A stretch of DNA of 64,000 nucleotides from Dickeya chrysanthemi NCPPB 402 (GCF_000406105.1 NZ_CM001974.1:1-64000), one strand, 5' to 3'. Positions 23,791 to 32,571 are shown, numbered from the stretch's first letter. Numbers and translations: made by a program. The notes: a model not told the origin generated them from the letters alone.

Positions 23791-23867
23791 ATAGTTCCGT
23801 GCATTTGGAAAACTACGCCGCTTCAAACCATCACTAAATCGGTCAAAATCTTCAACACCATTGCGTG

Positions 23868-23935
23868 AACCCAGTTCAATTGATAGCGTATAGTTTAATC
23901 GGCTGTTGTCTCTAAACATAACCCAGTTCAACTGA
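23868..23935. repeat. 16 bp direct repeat upstream of drt3a
   Basis: AACCCAGTTCAATTGA at 23868-23883 recurs with one change (C for T) at 23920-23935, 52 bp apart, in the short stretch between the IS remnant and the first reverse transcriptase gene. It may be an island edge or a regulatory site. Confidence 0.55.
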
Positions 23936-23968
23936 GCTAGTTGTCCAATCAATTAGAAAGAAAAATCA

Positions 23969-25150
23969 ATGCTAAAACAAGTATTTGAGAAAGAGCAGCT
24001 TGCTAAAATACTTACTCCATCGGATGTACAAAAATGGAGACTGCTATCTGCTCATGGGAATATAGAAGCAGCAATAACTAGCATCGCGAATGACTGGAAA
24101 CAATGCAAGCTAATATTATCACCGCTTGAGCAAAAAATAGTAAAGCGAAAACCAGTATTTAGCCCTTCCACAGTAGCGGACGAGCTTTCAATCAGGCTGC
24201 TCGACAGATTTATTCGACGAGTTTATAAAGTTAGGCAATCGGATCGCAATAGGATTGTTAGGCAGTTGGTATCACTTCTAAAGGACTCTGGGAAGTACCA
24301 TGTTCTTAGGTTAGACATCAAAGATTGCTATGAAAGTATCATATTCCATAGAATGATAGGCAAACTTGAAGATGATCTAATTTTAGCTCCAGAATGTATC
24401 AAGTTACTTAATCAGATTCATAATGATCTCCAGAATAATTACCATGTACATGGTCTACCTAGAGGCTTATCCATCAGCCCTACACTGGCAGAGCTATATT
24501 TAGAATCTTTAGATAAAAAAATCGCATCCCATCCGAAAGTAATTTATAGTGCCAGATATGTGGACGACATAATAATTCTAGTCCCTCAAGGAAAGGAAAG
24601 TGATGTAGAAAGTTACATTAAGGCCATTGCTAATGAAATGGGCTTGGATATGAACGACACACCCGGAAAATATTATAGCGCTCTGTCAGCTACGGCAAAT
24701 TTCGACTACTTAGGATACTCGATTAAAGTTCATTCCATAACAAATAAGCCGAATCGCGTAACTGTTACAATATCAAACTCAAAATTGGACAGGATAAAGT
24801 TTCGTATAATAAAGAGTTTTTGTGATCACAAGAAGCAAAACAATATAGAACTTCTAAAAAGAAGACTTGAATATCTCTCAATGCTAAAAGTCGTAAAAAA
24901 AGGAAGGAATGGCGATTTATTAGCAGGCATCGCTCACAACTATCAATATGTTACTGATAGCTTTGAATGCCTAAAAGCCATTGACGGTTTTCTTTGCCAT
25001 CAACTGAGCTCCCCTCGTTTTGGGCTTGGTGTTCACGAATTAAATAGACTTAGACATATCTCTGTCTATGGTAATGTAAGAAAAAAGAAGATTGGAAAAT
25101 TCAGCAGAAGTAAAACCATTAAAATTATGCGGGTGTGGGAAGATGTCTAA
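23969..25150 (+). CDS. drt3a: Antiviral reverse transcriptase Drt3a
   Basis: First of two reverse transcriptases of a type 3 defence-associated RT (DRT3) system, which protects against phage. 393 aa, close to the usual Drt3a size. RT motifs: A in LRLDIKDCYESI with Asp116, B in GLPRGLSISPTLAELYL, and C as YVDD at 197-200, so catalytic aspartates are intact; a C-terminal helical domain follows. Its stop overlaps the drt3b start by eight bases. Strikingly AT-rich compared with flanking genes, indicating transfer. In this family one RT is reported to copy a short repeat template in the associated RNA. Type call comes from the two-RT plus ncRNA layout and protein sizes. Confidence 0.87.
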   Translation: MLKQVFEKEQLAKILTPSDVQKWRLLSAHGNIEAAITSIANDWKQCKLILSPLEQKIVKRKPVFSPSTVADELSIRLLDRFIRRVYKVRQSDRNRIVRQLVSLLKDSGKYHVLRLDIKDCYESIIFHRMIGKLEDDLILAPECIKLLNQIHNDLQNNYHVHGLPRGLSISPTLAELYLESLDKKIASHPKVIYSARYVDDIIILVPQGKESDVESYIKAIANEMGLDMNDTPGKYYSALSATANFDYLGYSIKVHSITNKPNRVTVTISNSKLDRIKFRIIKSFCDHKKQNNIELLKRRLEYLSMLKVVKKGRNGDLLAGIAHNYQYVTDSFECLKAIDGFLCHQLSSPRFGLGVHELNRLRHISVYGNVRKKKIGKFSRSKTIKIMRVWEDV

Positions 25151-27080
25151 TATAATTAAGGTTGATACAAGTGATAGTCTACGCACGTTACTAACAGATG
25201 TTCTACCTTATGAATTACCTTTATGGCTTTCTAACTTCACAATGTACCATAGATTCAAGACCAAGAGCCATTTAAATGCCTACGAGAACATTTCCGGGCT
25301 AAATTTTAAAAATAATAGTGGTTTTTATATACCCTTGGATTATTATATAAGCCGAGGTGGAAATAAGACACCAAGAACTATATCGATAATGCATCCAGTA
25401 GCTCAATTGCGTGTTTGCAATTTTTATCATGAATATGATGAATTGATTGAGTACCATTGTACAAAGTCTAGATTTTCATTAAGACATCCATATCGAAAAT
25501 CTACTAAGTTTTATGGTAAGGCTCAAGAGGGGTCTAAGCTATCTGATGGCGTAGAAAGTTCAGATGAAGAAAGAATTGTTTCTAGCTCTTATTTCAAGTA
25601 TAAAAAATATCCTTTTCTATATCGTTTCTTTGAGTCTTATGAGTATCATCGATTGGAAAAGCAGTTCCATAGTATGCTCCAGGTTGATGTCTCCAAGTGT
25701 TTCTCAAGCATATATACTCATTCAATTGGATGGGCAGTAAAAGACAAGCGTTTGGCGAAAGCTAAACCAAAAGGTAGTTTTGATGGTGACTTTGACGGCT
25801 TAATGCAGCTCACAAACTATCGTGAGACGAATGGAATAATTGTCGGACCAGAAGTAAGTCGAATTTTCGCAGAGATTATTCTGCAAAAAATAGATTTGAA
25901 TCTCGTAGACAGAATGACAAAGAAGAAGTTCAAGGTTTCAAAAGACTATGAATTTAGACGCTATGTTGATGATTATTTCGTTTTTCATCGTTCTGAAGAA
26001 GTAAAGACGGCTTTTGTAAAAGCACTTGAGCTCAGTCTATTAGAGTATAAGATGTACTTGAATGAAGCGAAAACAACTATGGTGTCAAGGCCTTTTGCGA
26101 CTGATATATCTTTAGCAAAAAATTCATTGAAACTCGTCGTTAATAAATTCTACTCGTCGCGCTACAAGCAAGAAGGGACCGACTCTGAGTCTATATCAGA
26201 TTTGAAAAGGCCTGACTCTAAAGGTAATAAAGCCATTTCTGAAATCAAGATGGCTATTGCTAACCATAAGGTAGAATATAGTTCAATATCTAACTATTTA
26301 GTTAGTGCAATTACAAAAAAAACACTTGTATATCTATCAAAAATGCTCGAAATTAAAGACAAGGAAGAATATCATTTAAATTGGCTTTTAGTGGATTTGG
26401 ATTTGTTGTTTTTTATTCACGCAATGGATATCCGTATAAGACCTACTGACAGAATTGGGAGGTTGATAAACGACATTCTTGAAAAAACAAATAACTGGCC
26501 AGAAAGCTACAAGGATGTTATTCATAAAAAGATTTTCGATCATGTAAAACAGGCGATGAATATCTTCATAAACCATTCAGAGGACATGGTTGGACTTGAA
26601 ACACTAAATCTGTTGATTATTTTAACCATGCTTCCGTCAAAATATCAACTCCACGAGAGTAAAGTTAAAGAATATTTCGACTATCTGGATAGAAGCTCGG
26701 TCACAAATGATTTCTACTTTCGATGGGTAACGTGTATGTTATACATTGAAAGTAAGAGTGAATATAATCAATTGCGAGAAAATCTAATAAAGAAAGCTGA
26801 AGAGTACCTACTCGAAAATGATGATATGTTTATATCCTCTGAGTACTTTATGTTCTACTTTGACTACCTTGCATGTCCACATATCGATGAACAAGTGAGA
26901 AAGAAAATGATGAAAAAAGTTAAAGACATCACTTTAGATCATCAGCAGAATCCAGTAACATTCAATGTTGATGTACAAAGTAGAATAGCTCTTTTCAAGG
27001 ACTTCATCGTTAGTTGGAGAGATCCAGAATACCTGAAGAGCAGCCTAGAGAAAAAGGAATACCTTTTCTCGTATGACTAG
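25143..27080 (+). CDS. drt3b: Antiviral reverse transcriptase Drt3b
   Basis: Second reverse transcriptase of the DRT3 pair. Start at ATG 25143 behind GGGA gives 645 aa and an eight-base overlap with drt3a. RT motif A is in LQVDVSKCFSSI (Asp182) and motif C is YVDD at 274-277; a palm insertion between them (about 190-215, KAKPKGSFDGDFDG) and a long C-terminal alpha-helical region (about 370-645) are seen, the latter having no recognisable enzyme motif. Followed directly by a structured RNA region with an ACACACAC tract. The protein pair should act in the cytoplasm on infection. Very AT-rich, like drt3a. Confidence 0.87.
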   Translation: MSNIIKVDTSDSLRTLLTDVLPYELPLWLSNFTMYHRFKTKSHLNAYENISGLNFKNNSGFYIPLDYYISRGGNKTPRTISIMHPVAQLRVCNFYHEYDELIEYHCTKSRFSLRHPYRKSTKFYGKAQEGSKLSDGVESSDEERIVSSSYFKYKKYPFLYRFFESYEYHRLEKQFHSMLQVDVSKCFSSIYTHSIGWAVKDKRLAKAKPKGSFDGDFDGLMQLTNYRETNGIIVGPEVSRIFAEIILQKIDLNLVDRMTKKKFKVSKDYEFRRYVDDYFVFHRSEEVKTAFVKALELSLLEYKMYLNEAKTTMVSRPFATDISLAKNSLKLVVNKFYSSRYKQEGTDSESISDLKRPDSKGNKAISEIKMAIANHKVEYSSISNYLVSAITKKTLVYLSKMLEIKDKEEYHLNWLLVDLDLLFFIHAMDIRIRPTDRIGRLINDILEKTNNWPESYKDVIHKKIFDHVKQAMNIFINHSEDMVGLETLNLLIILTMLPSKYQLHESKVKEYFDYLDRSSVTNDFYFRWVTCMLYIESKSEYNQLRENLIKKAEEYLLENDDMFISSEYFMFYFDYLACPHIDEQVRKKMMKKVKDITLDHQQNPVTFNVDVQSRIALFKDFIVSWRDPEYLKSSLEKKEYLFSYD

Positions 27081-27089
27081 TTTATGTCG

Positions 27090-27400
27090 CCTGCCTCCGT
27101 ATGCTTCTACACTTACTTAAACGGGTGCTATCTATTAGGGCTCACTCCGGTGAGAAGAGTACTCAGAACCTGCTTTTGTAAATGTACGGGCTTGGGGAAA
27201 CCTTAGCTACACACACGATTGGGGGCGGGCGGCACCCAATAAGTATCGTTGAGGCACTGGTCGTGCACTCAGGCGATTAGACAATCCTTATTATTTAGAT
27301 GGGCCAGTAGCGCCGATCAAATCGGCTCCAAAATCGCTTGGTGGTCTAGTAATCTTCCCCAATTGACCTGATAGCCTGGTTCAGATATACCAGATCTCAG
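27090..27400 (+). ncRNA. DRT3 non-coding RNA
   Basis: Non-coding region directly after drt3b, much richer in GC than the RT genes and rich in hairpins: CTCAC-TCCG-GTGAG (27141-27154), ATTGGG...CCCAAT (27218-27240) and GCCGAT-CAA-ATCGGC (27312-27326). ACACACAC at 27209-27216 lies in a probable single-stranded segment just before the second hairpin; it fits the AC-repeat template reported for DRT3 RNAs, copied into GT-repeat DNA. Neither strand has a plausible gene. The ends are estimates; plus strand is inferred from the operon. Confidence 0.78.
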
Positions 27401-27424
27401 CGTTTACTCTTTGTTGGCCCCCGG

Positions 27425-28072
27425 TCACCCGCCTTGATAACGCCCCGGTTTATGCCAGTTCATCAGCATTGCGTTCATCGCCAGTGCGCTGAGCGCCGAC
27501 CACAGCAGCAGGTGAACGGGCATAGTGATCATCGACACGATAAACACCAGCACATCCAGCAGCATCTGGCTCTTGCCGGCATTGATGTTGAAGCGTTTAT
27601 AGAGCCACAGCGTGACCACGCCGGTGCCGCCGACCGACGCGTTGTGGCGAGCCAGCGAAAGGATGCCCATACCGAGGAACGTGCCGCCCACCAGCGCGGA
27701 AAACAGCGGATGCACATAGTTGATGGTCAGCAAACCGGGCACCGCCTGGGTGGCGAGGCTCAGAGCAATGTTGACGATCAGTGTTTTCAGCGTAAACGCG
27801 CGCCCCATACTGAAATAGCAGAAAATCATGAACGGGATGTTGGTCAGGATAAACAGCACGCCGATCGACAGCGGAACAACGTAAGAAAGCAGTAGGGCGA
27901 TGCCGGCAATTCCGCCGGTGATCATGCCTGAAAGTTTCAGCAGGTTCAGCCCGATTGCAATAAACATCACCCCCAGTATCAGGCCGTACACATCGTCTTT
28001 CAGCGTGTGGGCCAGCGCCAACTTCTGGCTGGTTTCCGCTGTATTGGGTAGTGCAGCAGAGTCTTTCAGCAC
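27425..28072 (-). CDS. YitT family membrane protein
   Basis: Integral membrane protein of 215 aa of the YitT/DUF161 group, function unknown. About six hydrophobic segments, with the family's GLILGVMFIAIGLNLL start, the glycine-rich SGMITGGIAGIALLLSY stretch and the VGGTGVVTLWLYKRF motif. Carries a short charged N-terminal tail. Divergent from the Lrp-type regulator at 28273, which may control it. The last 64 bases of the gene are duplicated at 22822-22885. Confidence 0.85.
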   Translation of the reverse strand: MLKDSAALPNTAETSQKLALAHTLKDDVYGLILGVMFIAIGLNLLKLSGMITGGIAGIALLLSYVVPLSIGVLFILTNIPFMIFCYFSMGRAFTLKTLIVNIALSLATQAVPGLLTINYVHPLFSALVGGTFLGMGILSLARHNASVGGTGVVTLWLYKRFNINAGKSQMLLDVLVFIVSMITMPVHLLLWSALSALAMNAMLMNWHKPGRYQGG

Positions 28073-28272
28073 GGTATTGCCCTCATCAATACGATGTCGT
28101 TCGGTTTAGTCATAAGTAATGCATATATCTGCGATTTTCATGACTTAAAATTCAATTATGGCGTTCAAGTTAACATTGATCATGGAGTGAGTTTTAACTA
28201 AAAGAAAAGCCGTTTATCGATTAGATTAGGGATTATCACTCGTAAGGACGGCATAAATAGAGATTGTCACCC

Positions 28273-28743
28273 ATGAAGATCGACCGTATCGATGCGCAGA
28301 TTTTGAATGAGCTACAACAGGATGCGCGGCTGAAAACCACCGAGCTGGCTGAACGGGTGTGCCTGTCGGCCACGCCCTGCACCCGGCGGCTGAAACAGCT
28401 GGAAGACGCCGGCATGATCGACCGGTATGTGACGCTGCTGGATCAGGAAAAAGCCGGGTTTCCGGTGAATGCGTACATATCACTGACGCTGGAACCCAAA
28501 TCGGAAGCGACCTTTCGCAAGTTTGAACAACAGATCGCCACCTTTGACGAGGTGATGGAGTGTCATCTGATGTCCGGCAGCCACGACTTCATGCTGCGGG
28601 TCGTGGCTGCCAGCCTGTCTGATTTCGAGAAATTCCTGCAAAAGAAGCTGATCAAAATCGAAGGACTGCGTGATGTGCAGTCCTCGTTTTCACTGCGGCG
28701 ACTGATTCACAAAACCGCGCTGCCGGTTAAAGCGACGGTGTGA
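28273..28743 (+). CDS. Lrp/AsnC family transcriptional regulator
   Basis: DNA-binding regulator of 156 aa, start ATG 28273 (MKIDRIDAQILNELQQDARL). N-terminal AsnC-type helix-turn-helix (about 5-60, with ELAERVCLSATPCTRRLKQLE) and C-terminal RAM ligand-binding domain (about 65-150, VMECHLMSGSHDFMLRV). Regulators of this group usually respond to amino acids and often control the divergent gene, here the YitT-family protein. It converges on the aminotransferase gene with a gap of two bases. Confidence 0.92.
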   Translation: MKIDRIDAQILNELQQDARLKTTELAERVCLSATPCTRRLKQLEDAGMIDRYVTLLDQEKAGFPVNAYISLTLEPKSEATFRKFEQQIATFDEVMECHLMSGSHDFMLRVVAASLSDFEKFLQKKLIKIEGLRDVQSSFSLRRLIHKTALPVKATV

Positions 28744-28745
28744 GC

Positions 28746-29867
28746 TCAGGCGGCGAATTCACCGCTGGCGATGAGAAAATCGATCAACGCGGTCAGCGTT
28801 TTCAGGTCGTCGAAGGCGATGTTGTGAAACAGCGCGATGCGTAACTGATTGCGCCCCAGCGCCCGGTAACCTTCGATGCCGTGCGCCAGCCCTTGCTCGT
28901 CCAGATAGCGGGTCAGCTTGTCTACCGAAATGGAGTCCGCTACGTCGATGGCGGCGACGGTGGTGGAGCGACACGCCGGGTCGGCCACATAGGCGGACAA
29001 ATAATCCCGGTCGCTGGCCCACTGATATAGCAGCTCGGCTTTCTCCGCCGCCTGACGTTCCACCTCGGCGAAGCCCAGCGCCTTCATGCGCTTGACCTGT
29101 TCGGCGAACAGAAACAGCGTTACCACCGCCGGCGTGTTGTAAGTCTGCTGCTGCTCGCTGTTGCTCAGCGCCAGCCGCCAGTCGGCGAACGCCGGAATAT
29201 AGCGGTTGGGATCGGCGGCGATCTCGGTGATCCGCGCTTTGGCTCGCGGCGACAAAATAGCGACAAACAATCCGCCTTCGCTGGCGAACACCTTTTGCGG
29301 CGAGAAGAAGAACACATCCACGCGGGACAGGTCGCAGGCGATTTGCCCTGCGCCGCTGGTGGCGTCTACCGCCAGCAGGCAATCCTCGCCGACCTCGGGC
29401 AAACGGGTGTTCATCACCCCGGTAGAGGTTTCGTTCAGCGTGCAGGCCACCACGTCCGCGCCCTCCGTCGCAAAAGTCATGTTTGCCTGGCCGTATTCCG
29501 CCGCGATGTTATCCGCCTGGATCCACGGAATCCGGCGCGAGGCTTTAAACCACTTCTCCGAGAACTCGCCGCAGGTGTGGTGGACGATGCGCTTTCTGAC
29601 CAGCCCGAGGCCGACCATGTCGAACAGCACGGTGGCGCCGCCGTTGCCCAGCACGATGCTGTAGTCGTCCGGCACCGACAGGTAATCTCGCAGGCCCTGC
29701 TGAATCTCGCGGCACAGTGCGCGCACCGGCTCTTTGCGGTGACTGGTGCCCAGCAAATGTGGCCCTTTATCTTTCAGGCGGGTCAGGTCATCAAGCTGAA
29801 TCAGCGACGGGCCGCAGCCAAAACGCGGGTCGGCCGGAATCAGTGCTTCAGGAAGGGTTATCGCCAC
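28746..29867 (-). CDS. Phosphoserine transaminase-like PLP enzyme
   Basis: Class V aminotransferase resembling the phosphoserine transaminases of actinobacteria and archaea (alternative SerC type) more than enteric SerC; it would make 3-phosphoserine from 3-phosphohydroxypyruvate and glutamate. The GTG at 29867 (MAITLPEALIPADPRFGCGP, 373 aa) is chosen because AAAGGAG lies six bases upstream; the frame extends 20 codons further with no such site. The PLP-binding lysine is in FFFSPQKVFASEGG; GNGGATVLFD and HRKEPVR motifs are present. As an extra, non-enteric SerC it suggests acquisition; the substrate could differ. Confidence 0.8.
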   Translation of the reverse strand: MAITLPEALIPADPRFGCGPSLIQLDDLTRLKDKGPHLLGTSHRKEPVRALCREIQQGLRDYLSVPDDYSIVLGNGGATVLFDMVGLGLVRKRIVHHTCGEFSEKWFKASRRIPWIQADNIAAEYGQANMTFATEGADVVACTLNETSTGVMNTRLPEVGEDCLLAVDATSGAGQIACDLSRVDVFFFSPQKVFASEGGLFVAILSPRAKARITEIAADPNRYIPAFADWRLALSNSEQQQTYNTPAVVTLFLFAEQVKRMKALGFAEVERQAAEKAELLYQWASDRDYLSAYVADPACRSTTVAAIDVADSISVDKLTRYLDEQGLAHGIEGYRALGRNQLRIALFHNIAFDDLKTLTALIDFLIASGEFAA

Positions 29868-29925
29868 ACGTCTCTCCTTTGGTTCTGTGTTGTTTTCATG
29901 ATCGTGTTTGCATGATGTTGTTTTC

Positions 29926-30060
29926 ATGAGAATACGCAGGATGGAAGAAAAGCGGTACGACTATTTCAGCCTGCTGACGTTGATGCAAATAACCGGATTC
30001 GGCATCGGCATATTGCTGATGGTGCAGGGGTGGGTTTATCGTTGTCATCGGCGTTGTTAA
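29926..30060 (+). CDS. Possible small membrane protein
   Basis: Short frame of 44 codons from ATG 29926 (or 39 from ATG 29941) encoding a charged start, one hydrophobic segment (MQITGFGIGILLMVQGWVY) and a basic Cys/His/Arg tail. This is the layout of a single-pass small membrane protein with positive-inside tail. No good ribosome site precedes either ATG, and it lies between a divergent gene start and the GNAT gene, so it may be chance. Confidence 0.35.
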   Translation: MRIRRMEEKRYDYFSLLTLMQITGFGIGILLMVQGWVYRCHRRC

Positions 30061-30114
30061 GGTGGGCGGTCTGGTGGGATGATAAAACCCCATCATGATT
30101 AGAAGGAGTAAGTT

Positions 30115-30552
30115 GTGTCAGCTCAATGGGAGAAAGAGAACTATCAGGTGTCGACCGATCCGCAGCGGCTTGACCTGGACATCATTCATCGCTACCTCGC
30201 TACCTCCAGTTGGGCGGAGGGCATCGACCGGGAAACCGTTGCGCTGTCTATCGCCAACAGCTTGTGTTTTGGTTTATACCATCAGGCGCGCCAGATTGGT
30301 TTTGCTCGCATGGTGACGGATTTCGCGACCTTCGGCTATCTGTGCGATGTGTTTGTATTGCCCGCCTATCAGGGCGCCGGGTTGGGCCGTTTTCTGGTGG
30401 AATGCACGGTAAACCACCCACGATTGCAGCGCCTGCGTCGCCAGTTGCTGCTGACTTCTACCGCGCCGTGGCTATACCAGAAGGTCGGATACGAGCCAAT
30501 CAACCGGCAGGATTACACCTGGACGTTTCTCCGCAAGGATATCTACATCTAG
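30115..30552 (+). CDS. GNAT family N-acetyltransferase
   Basis: Acetyl-CoA dependent acetyltransferase of 145 aa with unknown substrate. GTG start at 30115 supported by AAGGAG six bases upstream. The acetyl-CoA binding motif appears as VFVLPAYQGAGLGRFLVE (residues about 80-97), followed by LLLTSTAPWLYQKVGYEP, typical of the small YjdJ/YoaA-like GNATs. Transcribed alone between the aminotransferase and marR genes. Confidence 0.88.
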   Translation: MSAQWEKENYQVSTDPQRLDLDIIHRYLATSSWAEGIDRETVALSIANSLCFGLYHQARQIGFARMVTDFATFGYLCDVFVLPAYQGAGLGRFLVECTVNHPRLQRLRRQLLLTSTAPWLYQKVGYEPINRQDYTWTFLRKDIYI

Positions 30553-30604
30553 GGCACACATAGCGCGGATACCCTTCACACCGGGTCATGATTGGATTTC
30601 AGCG

Positions 30605-31045
30605 TTATTCCGAAGCTATCAGGTTAGCCTTCATTTTCTGCAATACCTGTGCGAACTGACGACGCTCTTCCGGCGTTACGTCGACAAATGCACGTTGCAG
30701 CAGTTTGGTGCGCGCCTGCGCGAAACGACGATGTGTGTCCTCGCCTTTTTTCGTCAGCGACACCACCTGTGCCCGGCGATCGGTTGGTGAAGGCTCTCGG
30801 GTGATCAACCCCAGCGTTTCCAGCTCTTTCAGCAGACGGGCAATCTGCGCTTTATCCCGCCCCACATACTGCGCCAGAAAATGCTGGCTCTGGCCAGGGT
30901 GATGAGCAATCAATCCCAACGTACGCGCCTGAAACGGGGCGAGGCCGGCCTGCGTCAATGCGTCGCTCTCCTGTAGCCGTTGCTTAACGCCGTGGATCAC
31001 TTCTCCCAGCAACTCAAAAGTTTGGGTATCAAGAGTGTCATGCAT
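30605..31045 (-). CDS. MarR family transcriptional regulator
   Basis: Winged-helix repressor. The ATG at 31045 (MHDTLDTQTFELLGEVIHG, 146 aa) is preferred: the open frame reaches 31099 but that start would place coding sequence over a perfect palindrome that looks like its own operator. HTH core QHFLAQYVGRDKAQIARLLKELE and wing TREPSPTDRRAQVVSLT are clear. Divergent from the DUF3861 gene with two matching GTTGA-N5-TCAAC sites between them, so it probably represses both genes. Confidence 0.9.
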   Translation of the reverse strand: MHDTLDTQTFELLGEVIHGVKQRLQESDALTQAGLAPFQARTLGLIAHHPGQSQHFLAQYVGRDKAQIARLLKELETLGLITREPSPTDRRAQVVSLTKKGEDTHRRFAQARTKLLQRAFVDVTPEERRQFAQVLQKMKANLIASE

Positions 31046-31051
31046 TAATTT

Positions 31052-31101
31052 GTTGACCTCATCAACTATTTGGATTATATGGTTGATAATATCAACCATA
31101 T
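31052..31101. promoter_or_regulatory. Paired MarR operator
   Basis: Two GTTGA-N5-TCAAC palindromes, at 31052-31066 and inside a perfect 25 bp palindrome 31077-31101 (arms ATATGGTTGAT / ATCAACCATAT, spacer AAT). Their centres are 30 bp apart, about three helical turns. They fill the divergent marR / DUF3861 promoter region. Confidence 0.78.
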
Positions 31102-31154
31102 GGCGACACCTGGCCGCCCATTCAATCGCACCGTTCTACCGCAAGGATAAAACC

Positions 31155-31445
31155 ATGCCTTATCGCTATCGTATCACGCTGGAAAATCTCACCGATAATC
31201 GCGACGAAACGCCGCAAAATCACGTATTGACGTTTGACGTCACCAATCATGACGATATTCTGGAAATTATTGAGAAAGTTCGGTTAAAAGGGATCTTGCC
31301 GGACTCGGAAGTTGCCGCGTTCTGCACCGGGCTGAAGTTGTTTAGCGAGGTCATGATGACCCACCGCAAAGAGGACCTGTTCCGGGACCTGGCACCTGCA
31401 TTTCGGGACTTTATGCTGCGGCTGAAACGGGGGGAGACGGCCTGA
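31155..31445 (+). CDS. DUF3861 domain protein
   Basis: Small cytoplasmic protein of 96 aa, start ATG 31155 (MPYRYRITLENLTDN). Matches the DUF3861 pattern of a short beta-strand start, DDILEIIEKVRLKGILPDSEVAAFCTGLK helix region and a basic C-terminal helix. Function unknown. Divergent from marR and next to its operator, so likely part of that regulon. Confidence 0.82.
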   Translation: MPYRYRITLENLTDNRDETPQNHVLTFDVTNHDDILEIIEKVRLKGILPDSEVAAFCTGLKLFSEVMMTHRKEDLFRDLAPAFRDFMLRLKRGETA

Positions 31446-31585
31446 TTTATTGTGTTACGTTTCCCCGACGGCATGGACTGCCAGTGAAGATGAGTGAGAT
31501 TCGGGCGTGCTTGCCGTTAGCGGTGCACGGCTTTCTCCGTGTGCTCAAGTACGCATGATGATATTTCAATGGGAGAACGTAATTT

Positions 31586-32554
31586 ATGCATCAGTATGCG
31601 CTGGTAGGTGACGTCGGTGGCACCAACGCACGTCTTGCGCTGTGTGAACTGGCGAATGGGAAGTTGTCGCACAGCAAACAGTACGCGGTTCAGCAGCATG
31701 ACAGTCTGGAAGAGGCGATTCGTCTGTTTCTGGCGGAACACGCGGAGCTCACCATCAAAGAAGCTTGTATTGCCATCGCCTGCCCGGTGACCGACGACTG
31801 GGTGGAGATGACTAATCATCACTGGGCATTTTCGATTGCCGCCATGCGGCAGAGCCTGGGGTTTGAACGCCTGGCGGTGATCAACGACTTTACCGCCGTC
31901 AGCATGGCGATTCCGGTGCTGACGCCGGAGGATGTGATTCAACTGGGTGGCGCAGCGCCCGTCGCGGGCAAGCCGGTGGCGGTATACGGTGCCGGAACCG
32001 GGCTTGGCGTGGCGCACCTGTTGCCGGTGGATGGGAAATGGCTCAGCCTGCCGGGCGAAGGCGGTCACGTCGATTTTGCGCCGAATAGCGAAGAAGAGGA
32101 CATCCTGTTGCAGGTGTTGCGTCAGGAACTGGGGCATGTCTCCGCCGAGCGCGTACTGTCCGGACCGGGGCTGGTGAATATTTATCGGGCGATCGTTAAA
32201 GCGGACGACCGGGTGCCGGAAGCGCTGACGCCGCAGGTGGTGTCCGAACGGGCGCTGGCGCACAGCGATGTGGACTGTCTGCGAGCGTTGTCGCTGTTTT
32301 GCGTGCTGATGGGGCGCTTTGGCGGCAATCTGGCGCTGACGCTCGGCACCTTCGGCGGCGTTTACATCGCCGGCGGCATCGTACCGCGTTTCCTGGAATT
32401 CTTCCGCAACTCCGGTTTTCGCAGCGCCTTTGAAGACAAAGGCCGCTTCCGTGATTATCTGGCCGACATTCCGGTGTTCATGATTTCTCACCCGCAGCCA
32501 GGGCTGTTGGGCGCCGGCGCGTATCTGCGTCAGGCATTGGGCCAGACGCTGTAA
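31586..32554 (+). CDS. glk: Glucokinase
   Basis: Phosphorylates free cytoplasmic glucose with ATP to glucose-6-phosphate. 322 aa (E. coli 321). Phosphate-binding loop [12 protein letters not shown] from residue 8, the catalytic aspartate in [12 protein letters not shown], and the sugar-binding [12 protein letters not shown] motif, plus the second nucleotide loop [16 protein letters not shown]. Preceded by GGGAGA. Monocistronic, followed by a hairpin. Confidence 0.97.
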   Translation: MHQYALVGDVGGTNARLALCELANGKLSHSKQYAVQQHDSLEEAIRLFLAEHAELTIKEACIAIACPVTDDWVEMTNHHWAFSIAAMRQSLGFERLAVINDFTAVSMAIPVLTPEDVIQLGGAAPVAGKPVAVYGAGTGLGVAHLLPVDGKWLSLPGEGGHVDFAPNSEEEDILLQVLRQELGHVSAERVLSGPGLVNIYRAIVKADDRVPEALTPQVVSERALAHSDVDCLRALSLFCVLMGRFGGNLALTLGTFGGVYIAGGIVPRFLEFFRNSGFRSAFEDKGRFRDYLADIPVFMISHPQPGLLGAGAYLRQALGQTL

Positions 32555-32571
32555 GCCACGCTCGTCAGCGG

